A stretch of 64,000 nucleotides of DNA from Diphasiastrum complanatum (GCA_029204225.1 CM055105.1:19010226-19074225); one strand, 5' to 3'. Shown: positions 49,290 to 61,162, counted from the stretch's first letter. Translations and numbers: made by a program. The notes: generated by a model not told the origin, from the letters alone.

Positions 49290-51432
49290 CTATCTCTGAG
49301 GTCTTGAACTTAAGGACCCATCCACCACGCGAGGACTCATGAGGATGTTGCGATAAGAAACTCTAGATCTGGTCCTCGACGCTGATGGGCCTTCTGAATA
49401 ACGGTGTGGTCCTTGATGAGGATAAACCACTGGCACTGCCTGTACAACAGGCGGTTGTTCTTCTATTTCTGGAGCTCCCCCTTGGTCCATGCCCGAATCC
49501 AGCCCTGTATCCATTGGTACTGCAGTTTGGTGTGAAGAGGAGAATTGCGGTATGATCGGTACGGGGATTTGTGGTCCGGCTTCCAATACCTGAGTGGCTA
49601 CTTTTTCATAGGCACTGATGGTTTCTTTAGCCTTTGCCAACTCAGTTGAAGCTAATCCTTTGAACTTGTCAAAGCGACATTGGAATCACTGAAGGGCCAC
49701 TGTGTAAGTTTTCACTTTCTTGAACAAATATGCGATCTTCGTCGGAGTTACCAGATGATCTGGTATTTGCGTTTGAAGATATGCATCATGCTCAAGGGTG
49801 GTCGCATCCAATTCACCTTGGAGACGTGTGCGATCCTGCTCTGCCATCAAAAGTTGCGCCGGTTGCTTTGCATCCTACATGGCCTTGTCCACCTGATCTT
49901 GTGCGGTTGTCAGGACATTATGTAGGGAGCTGACGTATCTTTCGAGGTGACCAGCATGTTGTTGTGCTATCTTCTTTTCAGCTTCAGATTTTTCTTTGTG
50001 CTGCTTGGCGATCTTCAATTCTCTAACTAGCTGAACAATCTTCTGGCTGATAAGAGTATTTTCGGATCCCATGTTGGAAATTCTCTACTCCATTTCTTTT
50101 TTCTTATCCAGCATAGACTGGATCACTTGCACAAGGCTTGAGACCAAACCGAGAGCATCACTAGAATCTACTATCGTGGAGGTGGCAGCAGCAGGAGGAG
50201 CTGAAGGTACTATCCTTGGTTGGCATGAAACCGGTGCAGGGAATTCTTCTTCTTCAAAAACATCTTCCTCTTCAAAGCCCTCAGGCATGGTGGCGTCGAA
50301 CTACTTCGATGATTTCACAGCCTGGTCGACTCGAAGTGTGGCTGGACTATCTTCAACTTGAAGTGGCTGGCATGAATCTTCAACATCAACAGTAGTATCA
50401 TGGATTTGTTCGAATCCTCTTACAGGGGATTGGAGTTCAAAGGGCGCAGGGCTCTGGGACATTTCAAAAACTTCAAAGGCCCCAATGGGGTCGGAATCAT
50501 CGAACATATCCATAAAGTATTGTGTGTTTGGTGAAATAGCTTCGGTGTGCGGGGGTGAGGCAGCCTGGGCAGCTGTGATGGGAATAGTAGCCTCAATGGT
50601 CATAGATTGTCCTTGAGTGGAAGCACAGCTGACGATGTATGCCTAGTATGACGTCGTGACATGGAAGGCGAGTCATGAATGATGATCTTGCTGCGTGGAC
50701 GACGTCAACTATGTGAACTGGAGGCCTGGTGGGATGTCTGGGCCGGTGCTTCTTCATAGACCGAAAGCACAGAATCCAGGTGGAAGCCATTTGTTTTCAA
50801 GGTGGGAGGCCGCTAGAAGAGACAACAAAGAGCCAGCAACAAACTGTTGCTTGGTATTACTCTTAATAGCTCGTTTGAGCTCACCAGAAATAGTCTTGAA
50901 CCAGCTATATGGTTCAAGAGGGGCTTTGGCTATCTTGACATAGAAATCGACTATCCTAAGTAAAATATGTAAAGTGATGCGGTCTTTCGTGAGGTTGCCA
51001 ACCATCAGAAAGTTATTCAGGAGCTGGGCAGCAGCGTATATGGCAGGCTCAGTGATGGCATCAATGAGATAGTCGCCATTAGTCCAATGCAGATCATTTG
51101 TGAGGTCTATGTAAGGCTTAATAGCCTGTTTGGCCTGTTTATGATTGGCTGAGGCTTGGGTTCCAAATGCTATGCCTATGGCAGCAAGGGCGGCCTCTGT
51201 TACGCGCACCTTGTGTGTGGCTCCCTGAAAAGTGATATAAAACTTGGATGAAATCCATGTTGATTCTCCTAGAAAAGGCTCTCTCAATACCCATTGCAAT
51301 AAGCAAAGACTTCGCAAGGGTCATCCACTGAGTGACCATGCTTGTGCTAGGAAGTATCATGATATCCATTGCAAATGGGACATCATGATGGATAGTATAA
51401 AACGGAGACTGGGATGTATCTATGGAAGACAT
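49290..51432 (-). pseudogene. Accessory ORF 2 of the gypsy element: globular N-terminus and coiled coil
   Basis: It starts at MSSIDTSQSPFYTIHHDVPF and shifts frame near 51,300. An open globular segment follows (ESTWISSKFYITFQGATHKV, then AALAAIGIAFG, then IYAAAQLLNNFLMVGNLTKD and LAASHLENKWLPPG, 50,754-51,317). After a stop there is an acidic, Pro/Ser-rich linker (50,085-50,603) with EEEDVFEEEEF. A clear coiled coil follows (IVQLVRELKIAKQHKEKSEA, 49,875-50,072), then a Gln/Pro-rich tail. The layout is gag-like or resembles plant mobile-domain proteins, but no catalytic motif is visible. Stops at several places show decay. Confidence 0.55.
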
Positions 51433-51474
51433 GATGATCATAAATGAAAAGTAAGACGCGAGAATGTATATCAA

Positions 51475-52096
51475 AAAACAGCTCAGAAAGTTTAGAAGGC
51501 TTTGGTCGTGGAAAAATTCGCAAGAGCTTTGCTAGCACAAGTGAGGAATGAATCGAATTCAGCCAACTTATAGATGCAGTTGCCAAATCCTAAGTTTGCA
51601 ACTCAGCAGCCATCTTCTGATCTTCCAATTGTTGCTTGATATCTGACAGCTCCTATGCGATCTTGTCAATCTTCGCGACTGCCTCCAAATATTCAAGATG
51701 GTCTGAGGCTCCGGAGCAGGCAGGCACAACTTGAAGTTGTTGTGTGAAATCATCAATGCGGAGCAGGGCCTGAAGGTATTCTTCATGTGAATCGGGCCCA
51801 CTGCAAGATGGGGTGGCTTAACTTGAGAGCTCCTTCAACTCAACCAACTCTTCCTCGACAAGTGCCTTCGCATCCTCGAGCGGTTTCAAGAACTCGACTC
51901 GAAAATTTTTGAGCATCTGGCCTTGGGGCTTGTTCAGATTCGTGAGGTCGACTGTGATTGACCCTGCATTGGTGCTCAGAGAAAGAGCAGTTTCTGTCTT
52001 TAATCGTGAAATTCACTCCTCCTGTAAATATTTATGGAGAGCGACGTTGTGTTGATTTGCAACCAAAAGTTGTTGCTTCAAAGAATTACTTTGAGT
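51475..52096 (-). other. Spacer between accessory ORFs 1 and 2
   Basis: Minus-strand frames are broken, but short helical stretches suggest the coiled coil of ORF 1 once continued here. The stretch is not otherwise recognised. Confidence 0.35.
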
Positions 52097-53345
52097 CTAA
52101 AAATTGTCAGTCTTGGCCTCAATCGCCTTATTTGTCTGCTTCAAAGAATCAGCTTCTTTTATTACCGTCTGAAGTTGTGTTTCGAGAGGACGATTTCGTT
52201 CAATCAACTTCGTGTTGTCTAATTCGAGCGAATCGATCTTCTCGTAGGACGTCTTTAGAGAGTCTTGGCATCTTCTTTCTGAGTTGACAAATTCCATGGT
52301 GATTTTTTGGTGGTACTTGTCCAACTCATAAACTTCAGCCACTAAGTCCTTCGCTCTTTCTGTCATGGTGCGGAACCACTGGGACTGGCTGTTTGGTTCA
52401 TCTTCATCTTCAGCAGGTGCCCCAGTGTTGCCTTCAACAGTTGCTTGAGCCTTTTCTGACGTATCAGATTGAGTTGCATCATCATCCGAGGTAGATGCAC
52501 TTTGCTGCTTCTGATATGCTGGCTTTGAAGAATCAGCAGTAGCAACAACATCTGTATCTATAGCACTAGTATCAACTACAGCTTGTTGTGAAGATGCAGT
52601 ATCTATCTCCATAGCAGCGGTTGTTGCTACTTCGACTGTTGGTGCAGCATCTGATGTAGCCGGAATAGGCATGGTCAAGAGGCTGGAAAGATCAATTGGC
52701 TTTGGAGCCAAAATCCTTCCCGTCAGCATGGTTTTCTCTTGCTCAGTCAGAATTTCAAAATGAACGCACAATCGAGAAACATGTGCTCCGACTCTAGAGA
52801 ACTTTTGGTGTTTAATCCACCGCAAAAAAAGCTTTGTTTGTAATAACACCGAAGCAAACTGGATTTCCCGCTAATGCGTCCAATATATAACCAAAATTTT
52901 GGACTGAAATTGTTGCATCCGCATCCGTCAAAAATATTGCTTGATTGGCATATTTACAGAACAGCTTAAATGTCGTATCTTTGATCATTGAAATTTTGTA
53001 CCCCTTCGTGGGTATGAAACAATTGCTCAAAAAATGTGCCGCTTCATCCACTGATTCTTTGTTTGTCGAAACAATCTTCCCATCGAATGGTAATCCGAGG
53101 GCTGTGCAGAACAGGTCTTTAGTAATGGTGAAAAATTTTCCTCGCACATGTACTTTGAAGTCTACCTCAGAGATGGAGTGGATGGAGTTCACAAATTCTG
53201 TACTAACTTCAGATAGGATGATGGAAGGATCCACTTTCAGATCACCCAACCTGCATCGATCCAAATAGGACTGGATGGATGCTAGGCGGATTCCTGCGCG
53301 TGCTTTCCAGATAATAGTAGAACTTGAGCTCGATCCAGAAGCCAT
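52097..53345 (-). pseudogene. Accessory ORF 1 of the gypsy element: globular N-terminus and coiled coil
   Basis: It starts MASGSSSSSTIIWKARAGIR (53,345). The N-terminal part has VHVRGKFFTITKDLFCTALG and FLSNCFIPTKGYKISMIKDT, then FGYILDALAGNPVCFGVITN. This resembles in style the putative plant transposon or mobile-domain proteins that accompany plant retroelements. A one-base slip in a T run near 52,830 moves the frame to a Ser/Thr/Asp-rich linker. A C-terminal coiled coil (EVYELDKYHQKITMEFVNSE, then LIERNRPLETQLQTVIKEAD) follows. No signal peptide or transmembrane segment, so not an obvious envelope protein. Function unknown. Confidence 0.6.
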
Positions 53346-53744
53346 TACATCGAATGATTGACAACAGCTCGTAGATCGCAATAGGACGTACAAGATCGCT
53401 TTGATTGTAGAGAGAGTGAGCACAGGAAAGCATGTAATCACAGAGTGTAAGGAAGAAAAATGAAAAATAACTATGATATGCAATAGCGGTGTGAAAAGGA
53501 TGATGACGTGGCATGGTGACATGACATCTGTCATTTCCATTTATGGAGGACGTGCATGGCTCAGAGTTTCAAACTATGATATGACAGATCCATCTTAATG
53601 GCGAAAGACCATTTGTGAAAAGAAAAGAAATAAATAAATAAGAAACAATATCTGTTTTGATATGTGATCGTACACACGTGCGAATAATGTTCATGTGGCC
53701 ATCATCTTTAATGGATGAATACAAAAAGTAGGCCGAGAGATTCT

Positions 53745-54236
53745 CGCGAAGATTCTCAAAAATATGCTAGAAAGGTTCGCGAAACCTTCTCGTGGGATCC
53801 TAGAAAATGATACAGAAACTCACGAAAATTTCTCGAAAATTTTGGTAAGATACTAGAAAATTTCTCGCAATATTGTCGAAAAATGAAAATTATAACAATC
53901 TCTCAAATGAAAGCTAGAAAACTTCTCGAAAAATTGGAGAAAGATGCTAAAAAAGATTCTAGAATGTTTCGCGAAAATTAAAACAAAGTGTACAATTTGA
54001 GTGTCGCGATCTCGAAAAGATTCTTGAAATTTTTAAAGAATGATTTTGGAAGATTAAGAGAAGTCTAGAAAAATTCTCGAAAACACTCTGAAAAATGTTG
54101 GACGTGGTAGAAAATTTCACGAAAATTTCTAGAAAAGATAAAAGAAAGTCGCGAAAAATACCAAAAAAGATAAAAGAAAATTCATGATAAATTCCAAAAA
54201 AATACTAGAAAAGAATAAGAATAAAAAAAATTCTGG
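53745..54236 (-). repeat. Low-complexity array of TCTCGAAAA / CTAGAAAA motifs
   Basis: Between the integrase end and accessory ORF 1, short words such as TTCTCGAAAA, CTAGAAAATTTCTCG and TTCGCGAAA recur about every 15-30 bp for nearly 500 bp. No reading frame is present. It may be a non-coding control region or a decayed minisatellite. Confidence 0.75.
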
Positions 54237-55490
54237 TCAAAGGTAGTATTTCTTCAGCCTGGACCCGTTTATACCTGTAAGTAACAGTTCACCTTCAAGT
54301 GATTGAAGTTGTACAGAACCATTGTCAAACACCTCTATGACTTTATAAGGTCCAAGCCATCTCATATGGAGTTTTCCGGAGAACATTTGATGTCGACTGT
54401 CATATATCAATGCAAAGTCCTCAACTTTAAGATCACATTTTCTGATACAACTGTCATACTTCTTCTTCCTTTGTTCCTGGATTGCCTCCGTTAATTTATG
54501 TGAATTTGCACGAGCTTCAGCTAGTTCTTCAATATTGGTCAACCTTTCGTTAATACAGTCTTCATCTGTTCATTGAGCTTGAATACAAAATATTTTCACC
54601 TCAAATTCAATAGGCAAAATAGGATGCATACCATACGTAAGAAAATATGGTGTCTGTTTCGTCGTAATTTTTTCTGTGTTACGATAAGCCCAGTGAACTG
54701 ATGGTAGTTTCTGATCCCAATCCATTGCATGTGCATTAGTTATTTTGTTCAGGATCTTACATAAAATTCCATTTTCTCTCTCTGTCAACCCGTTTGCTTT
54801 TGGATTATACGGTGTAGTTTTTCTATGTTTGATCAGAAAATATGTTGTCAGCAACCGTATAGTGTCATTTAGAAAATGTGTCCTCAGTCACTTACTAGTT
54901 CAAGTGGACAACCATATCTTGTGATTATACTTTTGAATAAGAATGTCACAACAGTTTTCGCATCGTTTCGTTTCGTCGCCTCTGCTTCAATGTTCTTTGT
55001 AGCATAATCTGTTGCAACTAGAATATAACAACATTTAGTATGTCGGGTCACAGGTTTGATTGGACCGACAAAGTCAATCCCCCACTTCTCAAATGGTGCA
55101 AGAGGCAGGATTGGTGTCAACGGCCAATTCATTGCTTTGGTAGGTTTACCAGATCTCTGGCATGGAACGCACGAACGAATAAAATTTGATACATCCTTGA
55201 ACATGGTTGGCCACCAGTATTTGGCGGTCAATATCTTATTAACGGTATTCTTCAATGCAAAGTGTCCTCTAGCATCTTTTGAATGTAAGACTTGAATAAC
55301 CTTTTTAATATCTACTGTTTCGAGACATCTTCGTAGCTTATGATCAGCACCAAGCTTGTACAGAACATTGTTAATAATCATATAAGGTGCTACATTATAT
55401 TGAAAAACTGTCTTTTGCTCCAAATCATAACCATCCGGATATACCTGATCCTTGTGATAAATAATGATATAAGAATATAACAAATTGGTG
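54237..55490 (-). pseudogene. Gypsy integrase
   Basis: The zinc-binding HHCC region (ending FIRSCVPCQRSGK) leads to the core. It has WGIDFVGPIKP (first Asp), TRYGCPLELVSD (second Asp) and GLTERENGILCKIL (Glu), so all three catalytic residues are kept. The C-terminal part has DFALIYDSRHQMFSGKLHMR and WLGPYKVIEVFDNG, the GPY-type tail of Ty3/gypsy integrases. A stop and frameshift near 54,880, and another near 54,560, break the frame. The enzyme would insert the element DNA copy. Confidence 0.9.
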
Positions 55491-56923
55491 GAAGAAATTT
55501 CAAATAGATGTTTGTCTGGAAAATCATCATTAATTGGTTTTTCAATTTTCCCAATGTTGAGTCGCGATAGATAATCAGCATTTGTATGATACTTTCCTTG
55601 GCAAAGTTCTACTTGATAAGTGAATTCCTGCAGAAGTAGAACCCATCGAGCAATTCGTCTTTATAGATCTGGTTTATTTACAAGATACTTAAGAGCATAG
55701 TGATCAACGTGAAAAATAAATGCATGTCCCAGCAAATAATACCGAAATCTCTTAACAGTGAAAATCATGCCAAGTGCTTCCCTTTCTATAGCCGAATAAT
55801 TTTTCTTTGAGGCACTGAGCTGTCGACTCGCATAATAAATGGGATGATCCTTCTTCTAGTTGTCCTTCTGGCTCAGACAGATGCCAATAGCAAATGCAGA
55901 AACATCAACATAACTATGAAATAAAATAGTTCAGTTGGGTAGTCTCAGAATAGGAGCATTGATCAACCTTTGCTTAAGTTCTTCGAATGCTCTCTGCTGT
56001 TCATTCGTCCACAAGTATTCCACTTGTTTCTTCAGTAGATGTGCAATAGAAACATGATTTTGAATAAATCTCCGATAATAGCCGACATGTCCTAAGAAAG
56101 CTCTTAGTTCACGTAAATTGGTTGGTATCTGGAGATTTTTGAAAAGCTCAACTTTATCTTTGTCGACTTCTATTCCTCTGTTAGATATCTTGTGTCCAAG
56201 TAATATTCCTTCTTTCATACCGAAAAAGCATTTCTCTGGATGAAGGGATAAACAAGTATCTCGACATCGTTGCAATGTTAGTTTCAGCTTTGTAGGTGTG
56301 TCTTGATATCACTATATACACAGAAGTCATCAATAAATATATCCAGAAAGGTTCTTAGGAAGGCAGCGAAAATTAACATCATGATTCGCTGAAAAGTAGC
56401 TAGTGCATTACAAAGACCAAAGGGCATTTTGTTGTAGGCATAAGTGCTGCAATCCGTAGTGAATGTGGTTTTTGAACGATCCTCCTTTCGCACTCCAACC
56501 TAATTATATCCAAAAAAATCTGTCACAGAAACTGTAACGCTCTTGACCAGCAACCTGATCTCGGATGGAATCAGTGAAGGGCAGAGGATGATGGTCCTTC
56601 CTTGTGGCAGCATTGAGTTTGCGAAAATCCTAGCATATTCGTATTTTTCCAGTCTTCTTCTTTGGGACGACAACAATGGGTGAAACCCATTCACTGCTTA
56701 AGACGGGATAGAAAATACCTGCCTTAAGGTGCTTGTTGAGTTCGTCCTTAATCATGAGAGAGTACTTGGGATTGAGACGATACTGTCTCTGTAGTACAAG
56801 TACAACATCTTCCTTAAGATTAATACGGTGCTCTCCGAATTCTGCAGGTATACCTTTCAAATCGTCTAGCGACCAGGCAAAAACATCTTGATACTCCTTC
56901 AATAATTCAGTGAATTCCGCCAA
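55491..56923 (-). pseudogene. Gypsy reverse transcriptase and RNase H
   Basis: RT begins FAWSLDDLKGIPAEFGEHRI and has PVLSSEWVSPIVVVPKKKTG. Then comes DRSKTTFTTDCSTYAYNKMP, MPFGLCNALATFQRIMMLIF and the active site DIFIDDFCVYSD (about 56,305-56,340). The wording near the active site is like Athila-group elements (FMDDFSV). LRELRAFLGHVGYYRRFIQN follows. RNase H (about 55,500-55,920) has DVSAFAIGICLSQ, YASRQLSASKKNYSAIEREA and FHVDHYALKYLVNK. Several stops (near 56,497 and 56,280) inactivate it. Confidence 0.9.
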
Positions 56924-57760
56924 CTCCGATTCTCCAGTGACTTTGAAACATGCACAAATTTGCCATGTGCAAGTTCAATTAGTTCAGTAGACCCAATGCA
57001 TACCACATCCAACAACACAGCAACAAAGTCCACACTCAGATTACTGTACACACACTCCAATTCTTTCACCACATCTAAGTTTTCGCAACTGAACAGAGCC
57101 ACTTCAATGGCTACCTCCTCGCCCATATCCACAGACTGTTAGAATCGCAAATTCGTTGTTCTTGCAAACACACTAACAGACTTGGATTTGATTCTACTCA
57201 AGCTCACGCTCCTCCCATTCCTCACGCTTGAAATCTCAACCGGAGCCTTAGCTTTGAATCTCAACCGACACACACTGTCAGGTCTCAACCGACGGCATTG
57301 CATCATATTTGGCTGTTGGGATGAACGTCAAAGGTTTTGTCTTCAATTATTCAAATGCTTCATTGCAAGAATAAACACTTTTCTTTTCACTTCATCTTCA
57401 GGGAATGCCAGGGAACAATTGCATGACTCTTAATAGCTCGTTTGAGCTCATCAGAAATAGTCTTGAACTAGTTATACGGTTCAAGAGGGGCCTTGGCTAG
57501 CTTGTTATCAACCTCGTTCTTGTTACCAAATTCGTATTCAGATTCGTCACTCAAATCATCAGACTCTTTCGATTTCGTGTCTGCAACTTCAATTTCTTTA
57601 TACAAAACATCCGCTTCAACGTTGCAGGCATCGAAGAATTCTTCTTTGTCAGCATTATCATAACATTCAAAGTACTGCACTTCGATGTCAGATGCATTGG
57701 AAAAAATAATTAAGGCATAAGAAGATTCTTTTGAGGTAAAACTGGTGTCAGACAAAGGAG
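56924..57760 (-). pseudogene. Gypsy protease-RT linker region
   Basis: Frames include VVKELECVYSNLSVDFVAVL and ELIELAHGKFVHVSKSL (56,899-57,132) and an acidic stretch (YFECYDNADKEEFFDACN, then ESDDLSDESEYEFG, 57,468-57,755). No domain is recognised. A 78-bp segment at 57,426-57,503 matches accessory ORF 2 at 50,859-50,936, so part of the linker is foreign. Confidence 0.6.
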
Positions 57761-57920
57761 TTTCACCTTCATATTTGTCACAACTTCAGATTATTATTTG
57801 TTCTACTGGATTACCTCGATTATTGGTCTCACCAGTTTGGAATCTCAACTCTCTGGATTTCCAATGAAAACTTGCGTTTGATTGATAAAGCCAAGGCCGT
57901 CCAATTAGCACAGAATAAGA

Positions 57921-59228
57921 TTACAAACCGAGTGGTTTGATAATTATGAAATTCATTGTGAAAGGCTTGGCTTGAATGTAAACAGTGACATCTTTCAGTT
58001 CTCCAACAGGTTTCCGTCGCGTCGAATCAGCTAACTTTATGTTTCGATGTGTCGGTTGAATGTCAGTCAACCCCAAAGCATGAGATGTGTCTTCTGTTAT
58101 TATGTTTACACTGGAACCAAAATCAATTGGCACTTTTTCAATCAGGCATCCCGCAATGGTAACATCAATTTCAGGTGCACCATGATCACCTAAATCAATA
58201 GAACAAACACCAGCATCTGGCAAAGAAATTTTTTTCTTCTTTTTAGGGACAGAAAGACCTTTCAGTTGCTTTCTGTAATAAGTGTTATCTGCCAACAGCT
58301 GTTCAAAAGTGATGTTCGGATGAAGAGATCCAATATCAGTCATGATGTCATAGTCCTTCGTCTTCGATTTTGAGATTGGCTTGTCAATAACAACACTATA
58401 CAATTTAGTCTTCGTGATTTCATCGTCCCCTTCCTCGAAAGTGACCACCTTCTCTGCAGTAGCTGACTGAAGTTCAGTGTTGATAATTTTCTTTGCTTCT
58501 GCTGAGATATCTTTTGCAAATAACTTTGCAGCATCGCGGTCATAGTCGGGGTCATCTTTAAGATCTTCTTTAGTCGTAGACTTGTTCATTGACTTGCTAG
58601 AAGATTTCTTCTTCGAGGATTTTTTGCGCTTCGTCAAAGATTTCTGTTCAGGTTTCAAGGAGCCTTTTCTTCTCGTTGTGACTTTGAAAATCTTCTCCAT
58701 GTCACTTGTCCAGGACTGGTCTTCTGTCTTCACCAATTTTCCTTCAATAACGTCAATTCTCTGCACAATAGCATCAGTCAAAACTTTCGCTTTCGTGTCT
58801 GCAGCAGCTGGTGTTGCTACATACTGATATTTGGGTTGCGACTTCTGCGGCTGAGGGCAGTCAGGATACTTGTGGCTAGGCTCTCTGCAATTCGTGCATA
58901 ACGGTACATAACCAATCGGCTTTCGTCGTTGAGGACAGTCAGGAAAAAAATGTCCCGGCTCTCCACAGTTGTAGCAGTTGCCCGACAATGGTTTAGTCGC
59001 GGTTTGAGACTTCGCTAGTCCAACAAATTCAGGAGGATTATGTCTTTTTGGTGCGAACTTGGGTTTGTCCTGCTGGGCTGATGCTGTAGTACCCTGAACA
59101 TAGTTAGTAGTCGCATCATTCTGAAAAATAAAAAGTACCTCCTGGGCAGGATCTTCAATATATTTCACATTCACAGTGGTGCAGTCCTCCTTAGTGTGTC
59201 CAGAAGTTCCACATTTCATACACCACAT
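57921..59228 (-). pseudogene. Gypsy gag C-terminus with three zinc knuckles, and protease
   Basis: A 435-residue open frame. The first knuckle is CMKCGTSGHTKEDC (near residue 3). CYNCGEPGHFFPDC and CTNCREPSHKYPDC lie at about residues 83 and 108. A lysine/serine-rich linker follows. Near residues 340-420 a retropepsin-like domain has VPIDFGSSVNIITED in place of D-(S/T)-G, then HRNIKLADSTRRKPVGELKD. The knuckles bind element RNA and the protease processes the polyprotein. The frame has no upstream gag core: that part is lost or lies in the broken region up to 59.64 kb. Confidence 0.85.
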
Positions 59229-59377
59229 TCCTGCGTTGGAAGAAGACGCTTTTGGTCTTTTGTCTGCAACTTTAGAGATCTACACTTTCAAGTCATTAAA
59301 TTTTTTATTAAGGTCAGCCATACTATTATTCTAAAGCTTTTCAACTTTAAAAGTTGAAAACTTATCCTCGACAACTT

Positions 59378-59633
59378 TCATGTCATCCTTTCGTTTGGTT
59401 CATCGTTTATTCTTTCTTTCTCCTTTATCAGCTTCTGATTCTGATGAATCGCTGCCTTCAGATTCCGAGCTTGAAGAACTGGTACTTGAGTCAGAATCTG
59501 AATCATCATCGCTATCACTGGAATCGGTTTTAGACTTTCGAGATCTTTTAGTTGAGCGTCTCTTTCGTGCTCGTTTCGAGGTCTCAAAATTTTTGGCACT
59601 AGCTATCTTCCTCAAAACTAGTTGGTTCTTCAA
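59378..59633 (-). pseudogene. Gypsy gag N-terminal remnant, Ser/Asp-rich
   Basis: The frame has a basic stretch (RARKRRSTKRSRKSKT) followed by a long Ser/Asp/Glu run (SSDSDDDSDSDSSTSSSSSE). It lies directly upstream of the knuckle-bearing frame and ends at the junction with copia sequence at about 59,610-59,640. The gypsy 5' LTR and gag core are missing. Confidence 0.6.
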
Positions 59634-60684
59634 GCATAGTAGTCAAGAAAGTATAAGAGTTGAGTAGTTGAGAATCTTCTCTTTGCTCCCCTTTGTCACT
59701 ATAAGTGAGCCTTGATGGCTCAATCCTTGTCCTTGTTGATCTTCTTGGCACCCTTGGACTTGGAGTAGGTTCCACTTGGTGTTCATCTTCATGAAGCTCC
59801 TCCTCGACCATAGCACGATCTTTGACAAGTTGAGTGTTGTTGGAAGTCACCTTTCCTTTGGCTTGGAGAGATTCATCAAAAAGTACATCTCTACTAGCAA
59901 CAACCTGTTTTGTAATAGGATCATATATCCTATAAGCTTCTTACTTTCACTATAACCAACAAAGATGCCTTTGAAAGAAGTGCATCTTCCTTTTTCCTTG
60001 TTTCTAAAGGAATATGTACATAGCAAGTACATTCAAAAACTTTCAAATCACTAAGATTTGGCTTTTTGCCAAATAATACTTCATAAGGTGTAAGTCCTTT
60101 AATGGCACCATTAGTCATTCTATTACATAGAAAGTTTGCACATAAAATAGCTTCTCCCCAAAATGAAATAGGAAGGGATGCATCTAATCTCATAGCTTCA
60201 GCACACTCACATAGTGTCCTATTCTTTCTCTCAGCTACTCCATTTTGTTGTAGAGTATATGTGCAAGTAAACTCTCTTCTAATGCCATTGGTTCACAAAA
60301 CTCTTTCATCCTATTGGAGATGTACTCCCCTCCATTATCACTTCTTAATACTTTCAAGCTAGTATTAAGTTGCTTTTCCACAAGAGTTTTGAACTTTACA
60401 AAGGACTCAAAAACTTCACTTTTTTTAGACAAGAGATAAACCCAAAAGTATTTTGATCTATCATCAATAAAAGTGACATACATAAGAGCACCACCATTTG
60501 ATTCATGTGAAAATGAATGAACATCCGAGTGTATAAGGTCAAGAGGAGAGTTAGATCTTGTCAAAGATCTCTTGAAAGGTAGCTTATGAGATTTGGAGAG
60601 TCCACAAGCTTCACAAAGCTTGCCACACTTGGATATGGTTTTGGGAAGTCCACTTGCTAGCTCCTTTGTCACCATGGTCTCCAT
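59600..60684 (-). pseudogene. Copia F integrase and linker before RT
   Basis: CEACGLSKSHKLPFKRS gives the zinc and pre-integrase end. SPLDLIHSDVHSF, with YVTFIDDRSKYFWVYLLSKK, is the first Asp. VLRSDNGGEYISNRMKEF is the second. KGLTPYEVLFGKKPNLSDLK and KGIFVGYSESKKLIGY are the C-terminal blocks. The catalytic Glu region falls at a break near 60,235. The linker ends with LEEPTSFEEDS, the point at which RT normally starts, and here the sequence changes to gypsy gag. Confidence 0.85.
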
Positions 60685-60694
60685 AGCTTTGTAG

Positions 60695-61150
60695 TTAGGA
60701 TGGCCTAACCTTTTCCACTTGAGTGAGCTCCTCCCTTGCCATGTTCACACTTCCAACCATCACATTAGCATCCAATTTGAATAACCTCCCTTGCTTGAAA
60801 CCACTAGCAATACATTTTTCATCTTTCAAGATAGAACATGATCCATGCTTGAAATGTACATCTAATCCACTATCCATAAGTTGTCCTACACTCAACAAGT
60901 TCTTTGTAATTGAAGGTACATAAAGAACATTGTCTAGATCTACTTTTTTAGATGATCCTAGACATAAATGAATGGATCCAACACCTACAATCTCACATTC
61001 TTGATCACTTGCAGTGAAGATAAATCTCTTAGAACTATTGTAAGAAAGTAGATTAGAAAAGTAGTCTTTTTGGTGAGTCATATGAGAGCTTGACCCACTA
61101 TCAATCCACCAAGTGTCTTGATTAGATGTTTGTGGTGAGGATACCATCAA
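60695..61150 (-). pseudogene. Copia F protease
   Basis: The active-site region reads TWWIDSGSSSHMTHQKDYFS, with DSGSS a normal copia protease variant. CEIVGVGSIHLCLGSSKKVD, then VLYVPSITKNLLSVGQLMDS follow, and the frame stays open for 151 codons. It is intact in itself, but the stop at its end and the loss of RT leave the element dead. Confidence 0.85.
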
Positions 61151-61162
61151 AGATAGCTTGCC

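Noticed and set aside
49680-50361. Plus-strand frames inside the gypsy accessory block
   Set aside because: They are antisense to the coiled-coil ORF 2 and carry no motif.
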